Positions 7,331 through 13,961 of a stretch of 13,961 nt of DNA are shown here, in pieces. Within the stretch, counting starts at the first letter, position 1. Each line of letters begins with the position of its first letter. The stretch lies in the NCBI GenBank assembly GCA_947459055.1, contig CANHCG010000013.1, positions 1 to 13,961 on the forward strand, written 5' to 3'. The position numbers and the translations under genes are program-made. The notes below the pieces were generated by a model. The model was not told the origin of the DNA, did no database searches, and was given only the letters and a program-made list of their open reading frames with translations. This stretch comes from Cytophagaceae bacterium. Its GTDB lineage: Bacteria > Bacteroidota > Bacteroidia > Cytophagales > Spirosomataceae.

Positions 7331-9423
7331 TTTTTGGCAACAGAACTACGAATCCAGTCAGCTACGATTTGTTGGGTTTCCTTCAAATACGCATCTTTCG
7401 CATGCTTATCGCCCGCTGCCTTTTCCTTTTTCGTTACATCCGTTTCCGCGTCAGCCGAACCAGCCAAAGCATCGATCACCGCCTGCGACTCATCTGGCTT
7501 TTTCTTTTGATCATCCAATTCCTTCTTACGCTTGATTAAATTCAAGGAAATAGAATTCGCATCCTTGATTTTTTTCCAACGATCAAAATCTTCTCTCAAT
7601 TTAATCAAATCCGGTTTTGTCTTTAAACGTGTAGTAAAACTAGCCTGCAATTTGCTCAATTGGGCCGATGCCACGTGCTGGGTCGTCAAGTATGCCGTCG
7701 CTGGAATCATATCCCAAGGCAAGGCACTCGGCTGTGAACTTTCCCCAAATTCTTCCGCTGAAAATGCCGAAGGCAACGCAAAATCCGGACTTACACCCTT
7801 ATGCTGGGTCGAACTTCCATTAATTCGATAAAATTTCTCAAGGGTAATTTTCAATTGACCCACTGGCTCCTTCTCATTTGCCATGTAATTATCTAAATCC
7901 ACAACCGACTGCACCGTTCCCTTACCATACGATTGTTCTCCCACAATAATTCCTCGCTTATAATCCTGAATCGCCGCCGCAAAAATTTCCGAAGCAGAAG
8001 CCGAAAAGCGGTTAATCATCACGGCCATAGGACCATCATATACTTGTTCCGCATCGCGATCAACTTCCTGGGTAATTCGTCCATCCGCTTGTTTCCGCTG
8101 CACGACAGGCCCTTTCGTGATGAATAAGCCCGTTAAATCCACGGCCTCTATCAAAGAACCTCCCCCATTATTCCGCAAATCAATGATTAATCCATCCACG
8201 CCTTCTTGCTTAAACTCACCTAAAAACTTGCGCACATCCGCAGTCGTCGATTTGAAATCGGCTTCGCGTTTACGAGCCCCATCAAAATCTCGATAGAACA
8301 TAGGAATGGTGATAAGACCTAATTTGACTTTTTTATCGCCTTGTTGGAAATTCAATACCTCCTTCTTCGCAGTTTGTTCTTCCAACTTAATTTTCTCCCG
8401 TACGATACGCACCTCGTTGGTCGGTGACCCTGTTACCCCAGAAGCTGGCAAAATCTTTAAACGTACCACAGTACCCTTCGGTCCGCGAATTAATTTCACC
8501 GCGTCATCTGTAAACCAACCAATCACATCCACAAAAGCCCCTTCATCCCCTTGCGCCACACCCACAATCCGGTCCTTTGGATTAATCTGCTTGCTACGAA
8601 AGGCAGGACCCCCAGGTACTAAATCCTGAATGGTTACATAATCTCCTTCTAATCGAAGCGTTGCACCAATGCCCTCAAAACTTTGCGCCATGTCTTTGTT
8701 GAATTCCTGCGCCGTTTTTGGAATCATGTATGATGTGTGCGGATCAATACTTTCCGTGTAGGCATTCATGAATACTTGGAATACATCTTCTGAACGCGTC
8801 CGCGCCATGTATTTTTCCGAGCGCTTGTAGCGATCTTTTAATTCCCTAACGGCGGTGGTATCGGCTTTCCCACCGATTTTCCAGTCTAACATCTGACGCT
8901 TAATGTCCTTACGCCAAAAATCATTTAATTCAGCCGCCGAGGTGGCCCAAGTGGCTTTGTCGCGGTTCGGTTGATATACCTCATCCGACTCAAACTCAAA
9001 AGGCTTATCCAAAATCGACATAATGTAGGCATAACGCTCTTTCGATCTTTTCTGATAAATATTATAAATCTGAAAAGCTGAAGTAAGATCGCCCAAGTTC
9101 AATTGCTCATCAATCGTAAAGCGATATTTTTCCAAATCCTTAATGTCAGACGCTAAAAAATACACTTTATTTGGATCCAAATCCTTCAAATACGCATCAT
9201 AAATCTTCGATGATAAAGAATCATTTACCGGAATTTTCCGATAATGATAATTACTCAAAATACCATAAACCAAACGCTCCACTTTTCTTTGCGTGTCCGT
9301 AGGCTGTAAATCACCTTCTTGGTACACGGCGGTCGCTACGCCCTGATCAGGTTGATTTTTGCCATGTAAAAACAAGACAAACAGAAGGGAAAAAGGAATT
9401 AAAAGTGGAAGTATTTTTTTCAT
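7327..9423 (-). CDS. prc: Carboxy-terminal processing (tail-specific) protease, S41 family
   Basis: This 698-residue enzyme resembles E. coli Prc/Tsp, a periplasmic protease that trims or degrades proteins from their C-terminus. It opens with a signal sequence or anchor (MKKILPLLIPFSLLFVLFLHG). A helical N-terminal domain follows (about 40-240), including the ESIDPHTSYMIP block at 224-235. A PDZ domain runs from about 248 to 325 (GIGATLRLEGDYVTIQDLVPGGPA). The catalytic S41 core has NNGGGSLIEAVDLTGLF (418-434), then NRFSASASEIFAAAIQDY with probable nucleophile S476, D487 and general-base K501 in SYGKGTVQ. The S-to-K spacing of 25 matches E. coli Prc. The tail (600-698) is highly charged and probably coiled. 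It starts 5 bases after the FKBP stop and overlaps the phosphatase gene by 4 bases. Confidence 0.95.
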   Translation of the reverse strand: MKKILPLLIPFSLLFVLFLHGKNQPDQGVATAVYQEGDLQPTDTQRKVERLVYGILSNYHYRKIPVNDSLSSKIYDAYLKDLDPNKVYFLASDIKDLEKYRFTIDEQLNLGDLTSAFQIYNIYQKRSKERYAYIMSILDKPFEFESDEVYQPNRDKATWATSAAELNDFWRKDIKRQMLDWKIGGKADTTAVRELKDRYKRSEKYMARTRSEDVFQVFMNAYTESIDPHTSYMIPKTAQEFNKDMAQSFEGIGATLRLEGDYVTIQDLVPGGPAFRSKQINPKDRIVGVAQGDEGAFVDVIGWFTDDAVKLIRGPKGTVVRLKILPASGVTGSPTNEVRIVREKIKLEEQTAKKEVLNFQQGDKKVKLGLITIPMFYRDFDGARKREADFKSTTADVRKFLGEFKQEGVDGLIIDLRNNGGGSLIEAVDLTGLFITKGPVVQRKQADGRITQEVDRDAEQVYDGPMAVMINRFSASASEIFAAAIQDYKRGIIVGEQSYGKGTVQSVVDLDNYMANEKEPVGQLKITLEKFYRINGSSTQHKGVSPDFALPSAFSAEEFGESSQPSALPWDMIPATAYLTTQHVASAQLSKLQASFTTRLKTKPDLIKLREDFDRWKKIKDANSISLNLIKRKKELDDQKKKPDESQAVIDALAGSADAETDVTKKEKAAGDKHAKDAYLKETQQIVADWIRSSVAKK

Positions 9424-9428
9424 GGTTC

Positions 9429-10184
9429 TTATTTTTCAATCTCAATTAGCTCTACTTCAAAAATCAGCGCCGAATAAGGCTTAATCGTTTGTCCTCCTCC
9501 CCGAATACCATAAGCCAATTCTTGAGGAATATATAATTTCCACTTAGAACCCACCGGCATTAATTGAAGGGCTTCGACCCAACCAGGAATCACGCCACTC
9601 ACCGGAAATGAAATCGGTTCACCCCGCTGAACTGAGGAATCAAACACCTGCCCATCAATCAAAGTTCCGTGGTAATGCGTTTTTACCTTGTCCGTAGCCA
9701 AAGGTTTTGGCCCCGTTCCCATTTTGATGATTTTGTATTGTAAGCCACTCGCGGTAGTAACCACCGAATCTTTCTTTTTGTTTTCTGCCAAAAACTTTTC
9801 TCCCGCTTCTTTATTTGGAAAAAATTGCTTCGCACTTTCCGCCGCCTGACGCTCCTGGTTCTTCATCATGAAACTATTCATCACATTTTGGCACTCAGCC
9901 TCCGTCATCGACAATTTATCTCCTTTCACCACCGAAGCAAAACCTTTGGCGACCATTTCTGGGTTTAAAGTTACGTTTTGAGATCTAAAATTTTGAGCAA
10001 CCAACACACCCACGGCATAGGAAACCGAATCCATTTGATTTGAAAATTCTTTCACGGGTACCTTAGTGAGAGAAATCGTAGCTTTTAATTTGGTTTGTGG
10101 TATGACTTTGGCTTTGGGTTTTGTCTGTGCAAAGGTTGAAAAGATAGCAAGGCAAGACAGTAGGGTCAATAATGGTAGTTTCAT
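9429..10184 (-). CDS. FKBP-type peptidyl-prolyl cis-trans isomerase, periplasmic (FkpA/Mip-like)
   Basis: The 251-residue protein has a Sec signal peptide (MKLPLLTLLSCLAIFSTFAQ). A helical N-terminal dimerisation domain covers about 45-140 (DSVSYAVGVLVAQNF, then MNSFMMKNQERQAAE). The FKBP catalytic domain runs from about 160 to 250, with VKTHYHGTLIDGQVFDSS (167-184), GVIPGWVEALQLMPVG (197-212) and IPQELAYGIRGGG (219-231). These match the active-site hallmarks of FkpA and Mip, which speed proline isomerisation during folding of exported proteins. It heads the minus-strand cluster, directly before prc (5-base gap), so folding and proteolysis in the periplasm appear co-expressed. C11 follows LLS, but the hydrophobic stretch before it is too short for a convincing lipobox, and the later FAQ site looks better. 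Confidence 0.93.
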   Translation of the reverse strand: MKLPLLTLLSCLAIFSTFAQTKPKAKVIPQTKLKATISLTKVPVKEFSNQMDSVSYAVGVLVAQNFRSQNVTLNPEMVAKGFASVVKGDKLSMTEAECQNVMNSFMMKNQERQAAESAKQFFPNKEAGEKFLAENKKKDSVVTTASGLQYKIIKMGTGPKPLATDKVKTHYHGTLIDGQVFDSSVQRGEPISFPVSGVIPGWVEALQLMPVGSKWKLYIPQELAYGIRGGGQTIKPYSALIFEVELIEIEK

Positions 10185-10213
10185 ATGAAAATTTATATAA
10201 GAAATTTAAGCCT

Positions 10214-10243
10214 CGAAGATAAGCAATTTTGCCTCTTTCTCAA
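10214..10243 (-). promoter_or_regulatory. Candidate promoter of the FKBP-prc cluster
   Basis: On the minus strand a TTG (10241-10243) is followed, after exactly 19 bases, by TATCTTCG (10214-10221). This fits the Bacteroidota pattern TTG-N19-TAnnTTTG with one mismatch in the -7 element. Transcription would begin near 10207, giving a leader of about 23 bases before the ATG at 10184. It is the best-formed promoter I could find in the window. Confidence 0.5.
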
Positions 10244-10246
10244 GAA

Positions 10247-10289
10247 AATTAACAGCAATTAACAGTTGATTCATAGCCCCTAAATCAAC
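10247..10289. promoter_or_regulatory. Direct and inverted repeats in the FKBP/atpA divergent region
   Basis: A 9-base direct repeat, AATTAACAG, occurs at 10247-10255 and 10257-10265. It is followed by a perfect 7-bp inverted repeat, GTTGATT (10265-10271) and AATCAAC (10283-10289), with an 11-base spacer. The block sits immediately upstream of the FKBP promoter candidate and between two divergent operons, where an operator would be expected. The sequence is AT-rich, so chance occurrence is possible. No known regulator site is recognised. Confidence 0.3.
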
Positions 10290-10358
10290 AATCTAAAAAA
10301 AGTATAAATTATGGGGTCATTTTTTACCTTATTTATGGGAATATTGAAATTTCGTGAC

Positions 10359-10366
10359 TAATTTTG
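10359..10366 (+). promoter_or_regulatory. Candidate -7 promoter element of atpA-atpG
   Basis: TAATTTTG is a full match to the Bacteroidota -7 element TAnnTTTG. It would start transcription near 10373, about 45 bases before the atpA ATG at 10417. No TTG lies at the usual 17-23 base distance upstream; the nearest, at 10344-10346, is only 12 bases away. The assignment is therefore tentative, though some promoter is needed here because the neighbouring gene is divergent. Confidence 0.35.
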
Positions 10367-10416
10367 CACCCGAATTTATTTCGAATTTATCAAAATCAAT
10401 AAACCACCATTTCAAT

Positions 10417-11997
10417 ATGGCATCAGTAAGACCAGATGAAGTTTCAGCCATCCTTCGGGAGCAATTATCGCAGGCTAAAACGCAAGCAGAATTAGAAGAA
10501 ATAGGCACCGTACTCCAAGTGGGTGATGGTGTGGCTCGTATTTACGGCCTTTCGAATGTACAAGCAGGGGAATTGATCGTTTTCGAAAACGGTCTAAAAG
10601 CCTTGGCTTTGAACTTAGAAGAGGACAACGTAGGAGCTGTACTATTAGGGGACTCCAAATTAGTTAAAGAGGGGGACACAGTAAAAAGAACTAATTTAAT
10701 TGCCTCAGTTCAAGTGGGTGATGGGATTTTGGGACGTGTTGTTAATACCTTAGGGGAACCGATCGATGGAAACGGCCCTATTACAGGCAAATTATATGAG
10801 ATGCCATTGGAGCGTAAGGCACCAGGGGTAATTTATCGCCAACCGGTAACGGAGCCTTTACAAACAGGTATCAAGGCGATCGATGCAATGATTCCAGTAG
10901 GTCGTGGCCAACGGGAATTAGTGATCGGTGACCGTCAAACAGGTAAAACTGCTGTTTGTATCGATACGATCATCAATCAAAAAGAATTTTACGATAAAGG
11001 CGAGCCTGTATTCTGTATCTACGTAGCGATTGGTCAAAAAGCTTCTACAGTGAAGCAAATTGAGCAAACTTTACGTAAAGCAGGTGCGATGGATTATACA
11101 GTTGTTGTAGCGGCGTCCGCAGGTGATCCTGCTCCGATGCAGTTCTACGCGCCATTTACGGGTGCAGCAATCGGTGAATTCTTCCGTGATACAGGTCGTC
11201 CAGCTTTAGTGGTTTATGATGATTTATCGAAACAAGCGGTAGCATACCGGGAAGTTTCTTTGTTGCTTCGTCGCCCACCAGGACGTGAAGCTTATCCAGG
11301 AGACGTATTTTATTTACACTCCCGTTTATTGGAGCGTGCGGCGAAAATCAATAACTCAGATGAAATCGCAGCAGCCATGAACGATTTACCAGAATCCATC
11401 AAAGGCATTGTGAAAGGTGGAGGTAGTTTAACTGCCTTGCCAATCATCGAAACCCAAGCAGGTGACGTTTCGGCGTATATTCCTACCAACGTAATTTCGA
11501 TCACGGATGGTCAAATCTTCTTAGAAACTAACTTATTTAACGCAGGTATTCGTCCAGCGATCAACGTAGGTATTTCGGTATCACGCGTGGGTGGTAATGC
11601 ACAAATCAAGTCGATGAAGAAAGTAGCGGGTACGTTAAAATTAGATCAAGCGCAATTCCGCGAGTTAGAGGCTTTTGCGAAATTTGGTTCTGATTTAGAT
11701 GCATCAACGAAATTAACCATTGAGCGTGGTCGTCGTAACTTGGAGATGTTGAAACAACCACAATTTGCGCCACAACGCGTAGAGGATCAAGTTGCCATGA
11801 TCTATTTAGCTACCACCGGTAATCTGGACAAAGTACCAGTGAACCGTGTGCGTGAATTTGAAAAGGATTTTATCCAAGTTTTACGTGCTACTGAAAAAGC
11901 TACGTTAGAGGCTTTAGGTGCGGGTAAATTTGATGATACCTTGACAGCTACTTTGAAAAAAGTAGGAAATGAAGTTGCAGCTAAATACGCAGTTTAA
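10417..11997 (+). CDS. atpA: F1Fo ATP synthase subunit alpha
   Basis: AtpA is the non-catalytic nucleotide-binding subunit of the F1 hexamer and makes ATP together with beta. The product from ATG 10417 is 526 residues and begins [17 protein letters not shown], the usual N-terminus of Bacteroidota AtpA. The open frame can be extended 21 codons to a GTG at 10354. That extension would run through the promoter candidate and is unlike family members, so I reject it. Key sites are Walker A GDRQTGKT (171-178), the [10 protein letters not shown] block (265-274), the [10 protein letters not shown] loop (287-296) and the arginine finger in GISVSRVGG (R390). Codon choice is more uniform than in the neighbours (many CGT Arg and TTA Leu), consistent with high expression. 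atpG follows after 13 bases. No other ATP synthase gene lies upstream. Confidence 0.98.
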   Translation: MASVRPDEVSAILREQLSQAKTQAELEEIGTVLQVGDGVARIYGLSNVQAGELIVFENGLKALALNLEEDNVGAVLLGDSKLVKEGDTVKRTNLIASVQVGDGILGRVVNTLGEPIDGNGPITGKLYEMPLERKAPGVIYRQPVTEPLQTGIKAIDAMIPVGRGQRELVIGDRQTGKTAVCIDTIINQKEFYDKGEPVFCIYVAIGQKASTVKQIEQTLRKAGAMDYTVVVAASAGDPAPMQFYAPFTGAAIGEFFRDTGRPALVVYDDLSKQAVAYREVSLLLRRPPGREAYPGDVFYLHSRLLERAAKINNSDEIAAAMNDLPESIKGIVKGGGSLTALPIIETQAGDVSAYIPTNVISITDGQIFLETNLFNAGIRPAINVGISVSRVGGNAQIKSMKKVAGTLKLDQAQFRELEAFAKFGSDLDASTKLTIERGRRNLEMLKQPQFAPQRVEDQVAMIYLATTGNLDKVPVNRVREFEKDFIQVLRATEKATLEALGAGKFDDTLTATLKKVGNEVAAKYAV

Positions 11998-12010
11998 AAA
12001 TTAGAATCGT

Positions 12011-12892
12011 ATGGCTTCCTTAAAAGAAGTAAGAAATAGAATTGTATCGGTAAATTCGACCCAGCAAATCACCAAAGCCATGAAAATGGTTTCGGCGGCG
12101 AAATTGCGTCGTTCTCAGGATGCCATTATTCAAATGCGTCCATATGCCAAAAAATTATCTGAAATGATTGCCACCGTTTCGGGACGTACAGATGCTGGGA
12201 AGGAAAATACCTTCACGCAAACTCGCCCGATTCAAAAAGTGCTAATCGTTTTAGTAACTTCCGATCGTGGATTATGCGGTGCTTTTAACGCGAATGTGGG
12301 AAAGGCAGCGATTGCATTGATTCAAGAGAAATATGCGGCCCAACAAGCATCCGGAAACGTTCAAATTCTACCATTAGGTAAAAAAGGTGCAGAATACATG
12401 GGACGTCGAGGATATTCGTTGAACACGGAGCATATGGAAATTTTCGGACGATTGAATTTTTCAAATGTTCGGACAATTGGCGAAGAAATTTTGGCAGGTT
12501 TTGCATCGCAGGCATATGATGTCGTTGAAATTGTTTTCAATGAATTCAAAAATGTCGCGACACAGATTATTCGGGCAGAACAATTATTGCCTTTGCAAGA
12601 AAATGCAGATGCTCCGGTATCAGCCTCTTCGGTGGACTATATTTTCGAACCGAATGAAGCGGATATCATCAATGAATTGATTCCTAAATCAATCAAATTA
12701 TCGATTTTCCGTGCTTTACTAGAATCCAATGCCTCGGAACATGGCGCTCGGATGACCGCGATGGATAAGGCCACAGAAAATGCCGGTGAATTAATAAAAG
12801 CATTGAAATTAGAATATAACCGTTCACGTCAAGCGGCCATTACGACCGAGATTCTTGAGATCGTAGGAGGTGCTGAAGCTTTATCGGCTTAA
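12011..12892 (+). CDS. atpG: F1Fo ATP synthase subunit gamma
   Basis: The gamma subunit is the rotating central shaft of F1. The 293-residue product has both conserved ends. The N-terminal helix is MASLKEVRNRIVSVNSTQQI followed by TKAMKMVSAAKLRRSQ. The C-terminal helix contains ARMTAMDKATENAGELI and RSRQAAITTEILEIVGGAEAL; together these form the coiled coil that turns inside the alpha-beta hexamer. The Rossmann-like middle domain carries TSDRGLCGAFNANV (83-96). It lies 13 bases after atpA and is the last gene of a two-gene unit, being followed by an intrinsic terminator about 40 bases past its stop. Length fits the family. Confidence 0.97.
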   Translation: MASLKEVRNRIVSVNSTQQITKAMKMVSAAKLRRSQDAIIQMRPYAKKLSEMIATVSGRTDAGKENTFTQTRPIQKVLIVLVTSDRGLCGAFNANVGKAAIALIQEKYAAQQASGNVQILPLGKKGAEYMGRRGYSLNTEHMEIFGRLNFSNVRTIGEEILAGFASQAYDVVEIVFNEFKNVATQIIRAEQLLPLQENADAPVSASSVDYIFEPNEADIINELIPKSIKLSIFRALLESNASEHGARMTAMDKATENAGELIKALKLEYNRSRQAAITTEILEIVGGAEALSA

Positions 12893-12932
12893 GAATATTC
12901 GAGTTTCGATGTTTATTTGAACTATTGATAAG

Positions 12933-12963
12933 AAAAAAGCCTTTCTTTATGGAAGGCTTTTTT
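12933..12963 (+). terminator. Intrinsic terminator after atpG
   Basis: A perfect 11-bp stem, AAAAAAGCCTT (12933-12943) with AAGGCTTTTTT (12953-12963), encloses a 9-base loop that can add a further C-G and a G-U pair. The downstream arm ends in a run of seven T's (12958-12964), the classical rho-independent signature. The A-run on the other side makes it potentially active in both directions, although no gene converges on it. Confidence 0.88.
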
Positions 12964-12979
12964 TAGCTTTAACGCAAAC

Positions 12980-13961
12980 ATGAGAGAAGAAAAAGGATAT
13001 AGTACAGGGGAAGATCAGGAAACCGCAGTTTTAGTGGCCGTGACTTCACAAAAACAAAACGCTGAACAAACGGCGGAATACCTGGCTGAATTGGCTTTTT
13101 TGGCATCAACCTCGGGTGTATTGACCTTGAAGAGTTTTACTCAAAACTTGGCCAAACCAGATAATAAGACCTACGTAGGCAAAGGGAAGTTTGAGGAGAT
13201 TATGGCATATGTGATTGAAAAACAAGTTGATATGCTGATTTTCGATGATGATTTATCCCCTTCTCAAGTCCGAAATATCGAATTCAATATCCAAGAATAC
13301 GGTAAAGAAATCAAGGTGCTGGATCGAAGTTTATTGATTTTGAACATTTTTGCTTTGCGAGCGCAGACAATTCAGGCGAAAACGCAGGTGGAATTGGCGC
13401 AGTACCAGTATATGTTGCCCCGATTAACACGAATGTGGTCTCACTTATCGAAGCAACGGGGGGGCGTCGGCATGCGGGGTCCAGGGGAAAAAGAATTAGA
13501 AACGGACCGTCGGATTGCCAATGACCGGATTGCTTTTTTGAAAGATAAATTAGAGGCGATTGACCGACAATCCTATACCCAACGGAAAAACCGTGACCGC
13601 ATGGTTCGGGTATCTTTAGTCGGCTATACGAACGTAGGCAAATCCACCCTCATGCGAAAATTAGCCAAAGCGGATGTTTTCGCTGAGAATAAATTATTTG
13701 CGACAGTAGATTCTACGGTACGTAAAATTTCGTGGGATGGAATACCTTTCTTGCTGACAGATACGGTTGGGTTTATCCGTAAACTCCCTACCCTATTGAT
13801 TGAATCCTTTAAATCGACGCTCGATGAAGTGCGAGAGGCCGATGTATTGTTGCACATCGTAGATATCTCACATCCAAATTTCGAAGAGCAAATCGAGGTA
13901 GTTCAGGGAATTTTGAATGAAATGGGTGCGGGCGATAAGCCGACGATTTTGGTCTTTAATA
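12980..13961 (+). CDS. hflX: GTPase HflX, N-terminal 327 residues (cut by right edge)
   Basis: HflX is a ribosome-binding GTPase that splits or rescues stalled 70S ribosomes, notably under heat stress in E. coli. From ATG 12980 the frame is open to the window end and yields 327 complete codons. The N-terminal HflX domain includes LKSFTQNLAKPDNKTYVGKG (50-69), the DDDLSPSQVRNIE region (89-101) and LDRSLLILNIFALRAQT (114-130). The family hallmark GGVGMRGPGEKELETDRR is at 161-178. A coiled linker leads to the G domain: G1 GYTNVGKST (215-223), switch region FATVDSTVRK (240-249) and G3 DTVGF (261-265). The window ends at the N of the G4 NKxD motif. The start codon is only 16 bases after the atpG terminator. 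No convincing ribosome binding site is visible. Confidence 0.95.
   Translation, partial: MREEKGYSTGEDQETAVLVAVTSQKQNAEQTAEYLAELAFLASTSGVLTLKSFTQNLAKPDNKTYVGKGKFEEIMAYVIEKQVDMLIFDDDLSPSQVRNIEFNIQEYGKEIKVLDRSLLILNIFALRAQTIQAKTQVELAQYQYMLPRLTRMWSHLSKQRGGVGMRGPGEKELETDRRIANDRIAFLKDKLEAIDRQSYTQRKNRDRMVRVSLVGYTNVGKSTLMRKLAKADVFAENKLFATVDSTVRKISWDGIPFLLTDTVGFIRKLPTLLIESFKSTLDEVREADVLLHIVDISHPNFEEQIEVVQGILNEMGAGDKPTILVFN

Noticed and set aside
7290..8629. Several plus-strand open frames of 60-110 codons opposite prc and the phosphatase gene
   Set aside because: They lie fully antisense to well-conserved genes, have no recognisable domains, and are explained by the base composition of the coding strand.
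10129..10184. Possible lipobox (LLSC) in the FKBP signal peptide
   Set aside because: Only about seven hydrophobic residues precede the cysteine, and the hydrophobic stretch continues beyond it to a better signal peptidase I site after FAQ.
10354..10416. GTG-initiated 21-codon extension of atpA
   Set aside because: The family N-terminus [13 protein letters not shown] starts at 10417, and the extension runs through a good -7 promoter match.
13624..13857. 77-codon minus-strand frame opposite hflX
   Set aside because: Antisense to the conserved G domain of hflX, with no start context or motif.
1..13961. Search for CRISPR arrays, tRNA or rRNA genes, transposases, phage or defence genes
   Set aside because: No regularly spaced repeats, cloverleaf-like sequence or related protein motifs were seen. 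The window is almost entirely housekeeping and envelope genes.

Overview
The window looks like chromosomal DNA of a Bacteroidota bacterium, probably of the Cytophagales/aquatic type. The evidence is the DUF4835 gene next to a Bacteroidota-type omega subunit gene and bamD, the OstA-like lipopolysaccharide-transport protein next to tilS, weak or absent Shine-Dalgarno sites, and several matches to the Bacteroidota -7 promoter element TAnnTTTG. All genes look intact except the two cut by the window edges. I see no rRNA, tRNA, CRISPR array, transposase, phage gene or defence gene.

Layout. From 1 to 801 (minus, cut at the left edge) lies an OstA/LptA-like envelope protein, divergent from tilS (859-2190, plus). 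A 225-bp convergent gap (2191-2415) follows. It holds two near-identical 35-bp palindromes in opposite orientation, one at the 3' end of each convergent gene. From 10184 down to 2416 runs a compact minus-strand cluster of eight genes, mostly envelope biogenesis: FKBP-type prolyl isomerase, tail-specific protease Prc/CtpA, an inositol-monophosphatase-family enzyme, a 46-aa Cys-rich membrane protein, an MsbA-like ABC exporter, BamD lipoprotein, RNA polymerase omega and a DUF4835 protein. The first five genes are coupled by gaps of -4 to +5 bases. A promoter candidate sits before the FKBP gene and a second, internal one before rpoZ.

Divergent from the FKBP gene are atpA and atpG (10417-12892, plus), closed by a strong intrinsic terminator. 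The hflX GTPase gene begins only 16 bases after the terminator and is cut by the right edge just as its G4 motif starts.

Working together, the minus-strand genes cover periplasmic folding (FKBP), periplasmic proteolysis (Prc), lipid or drug export (ABC) and outer-membrane protein insertion (BamD). The left-edge gene probably serves LPS transport. The plus-strand genes are housekeeping: tRNA-Ile lysidine synthesis, F1 ATP synthase alpha and gamma, and a ribosome-associated GTPase. I found no convincing new system. The most unusual DNA is the paired palindrome arrangement in the 2191-2415 gap, followed by the separation of atpA-atpG from the other ATP synthase genes.
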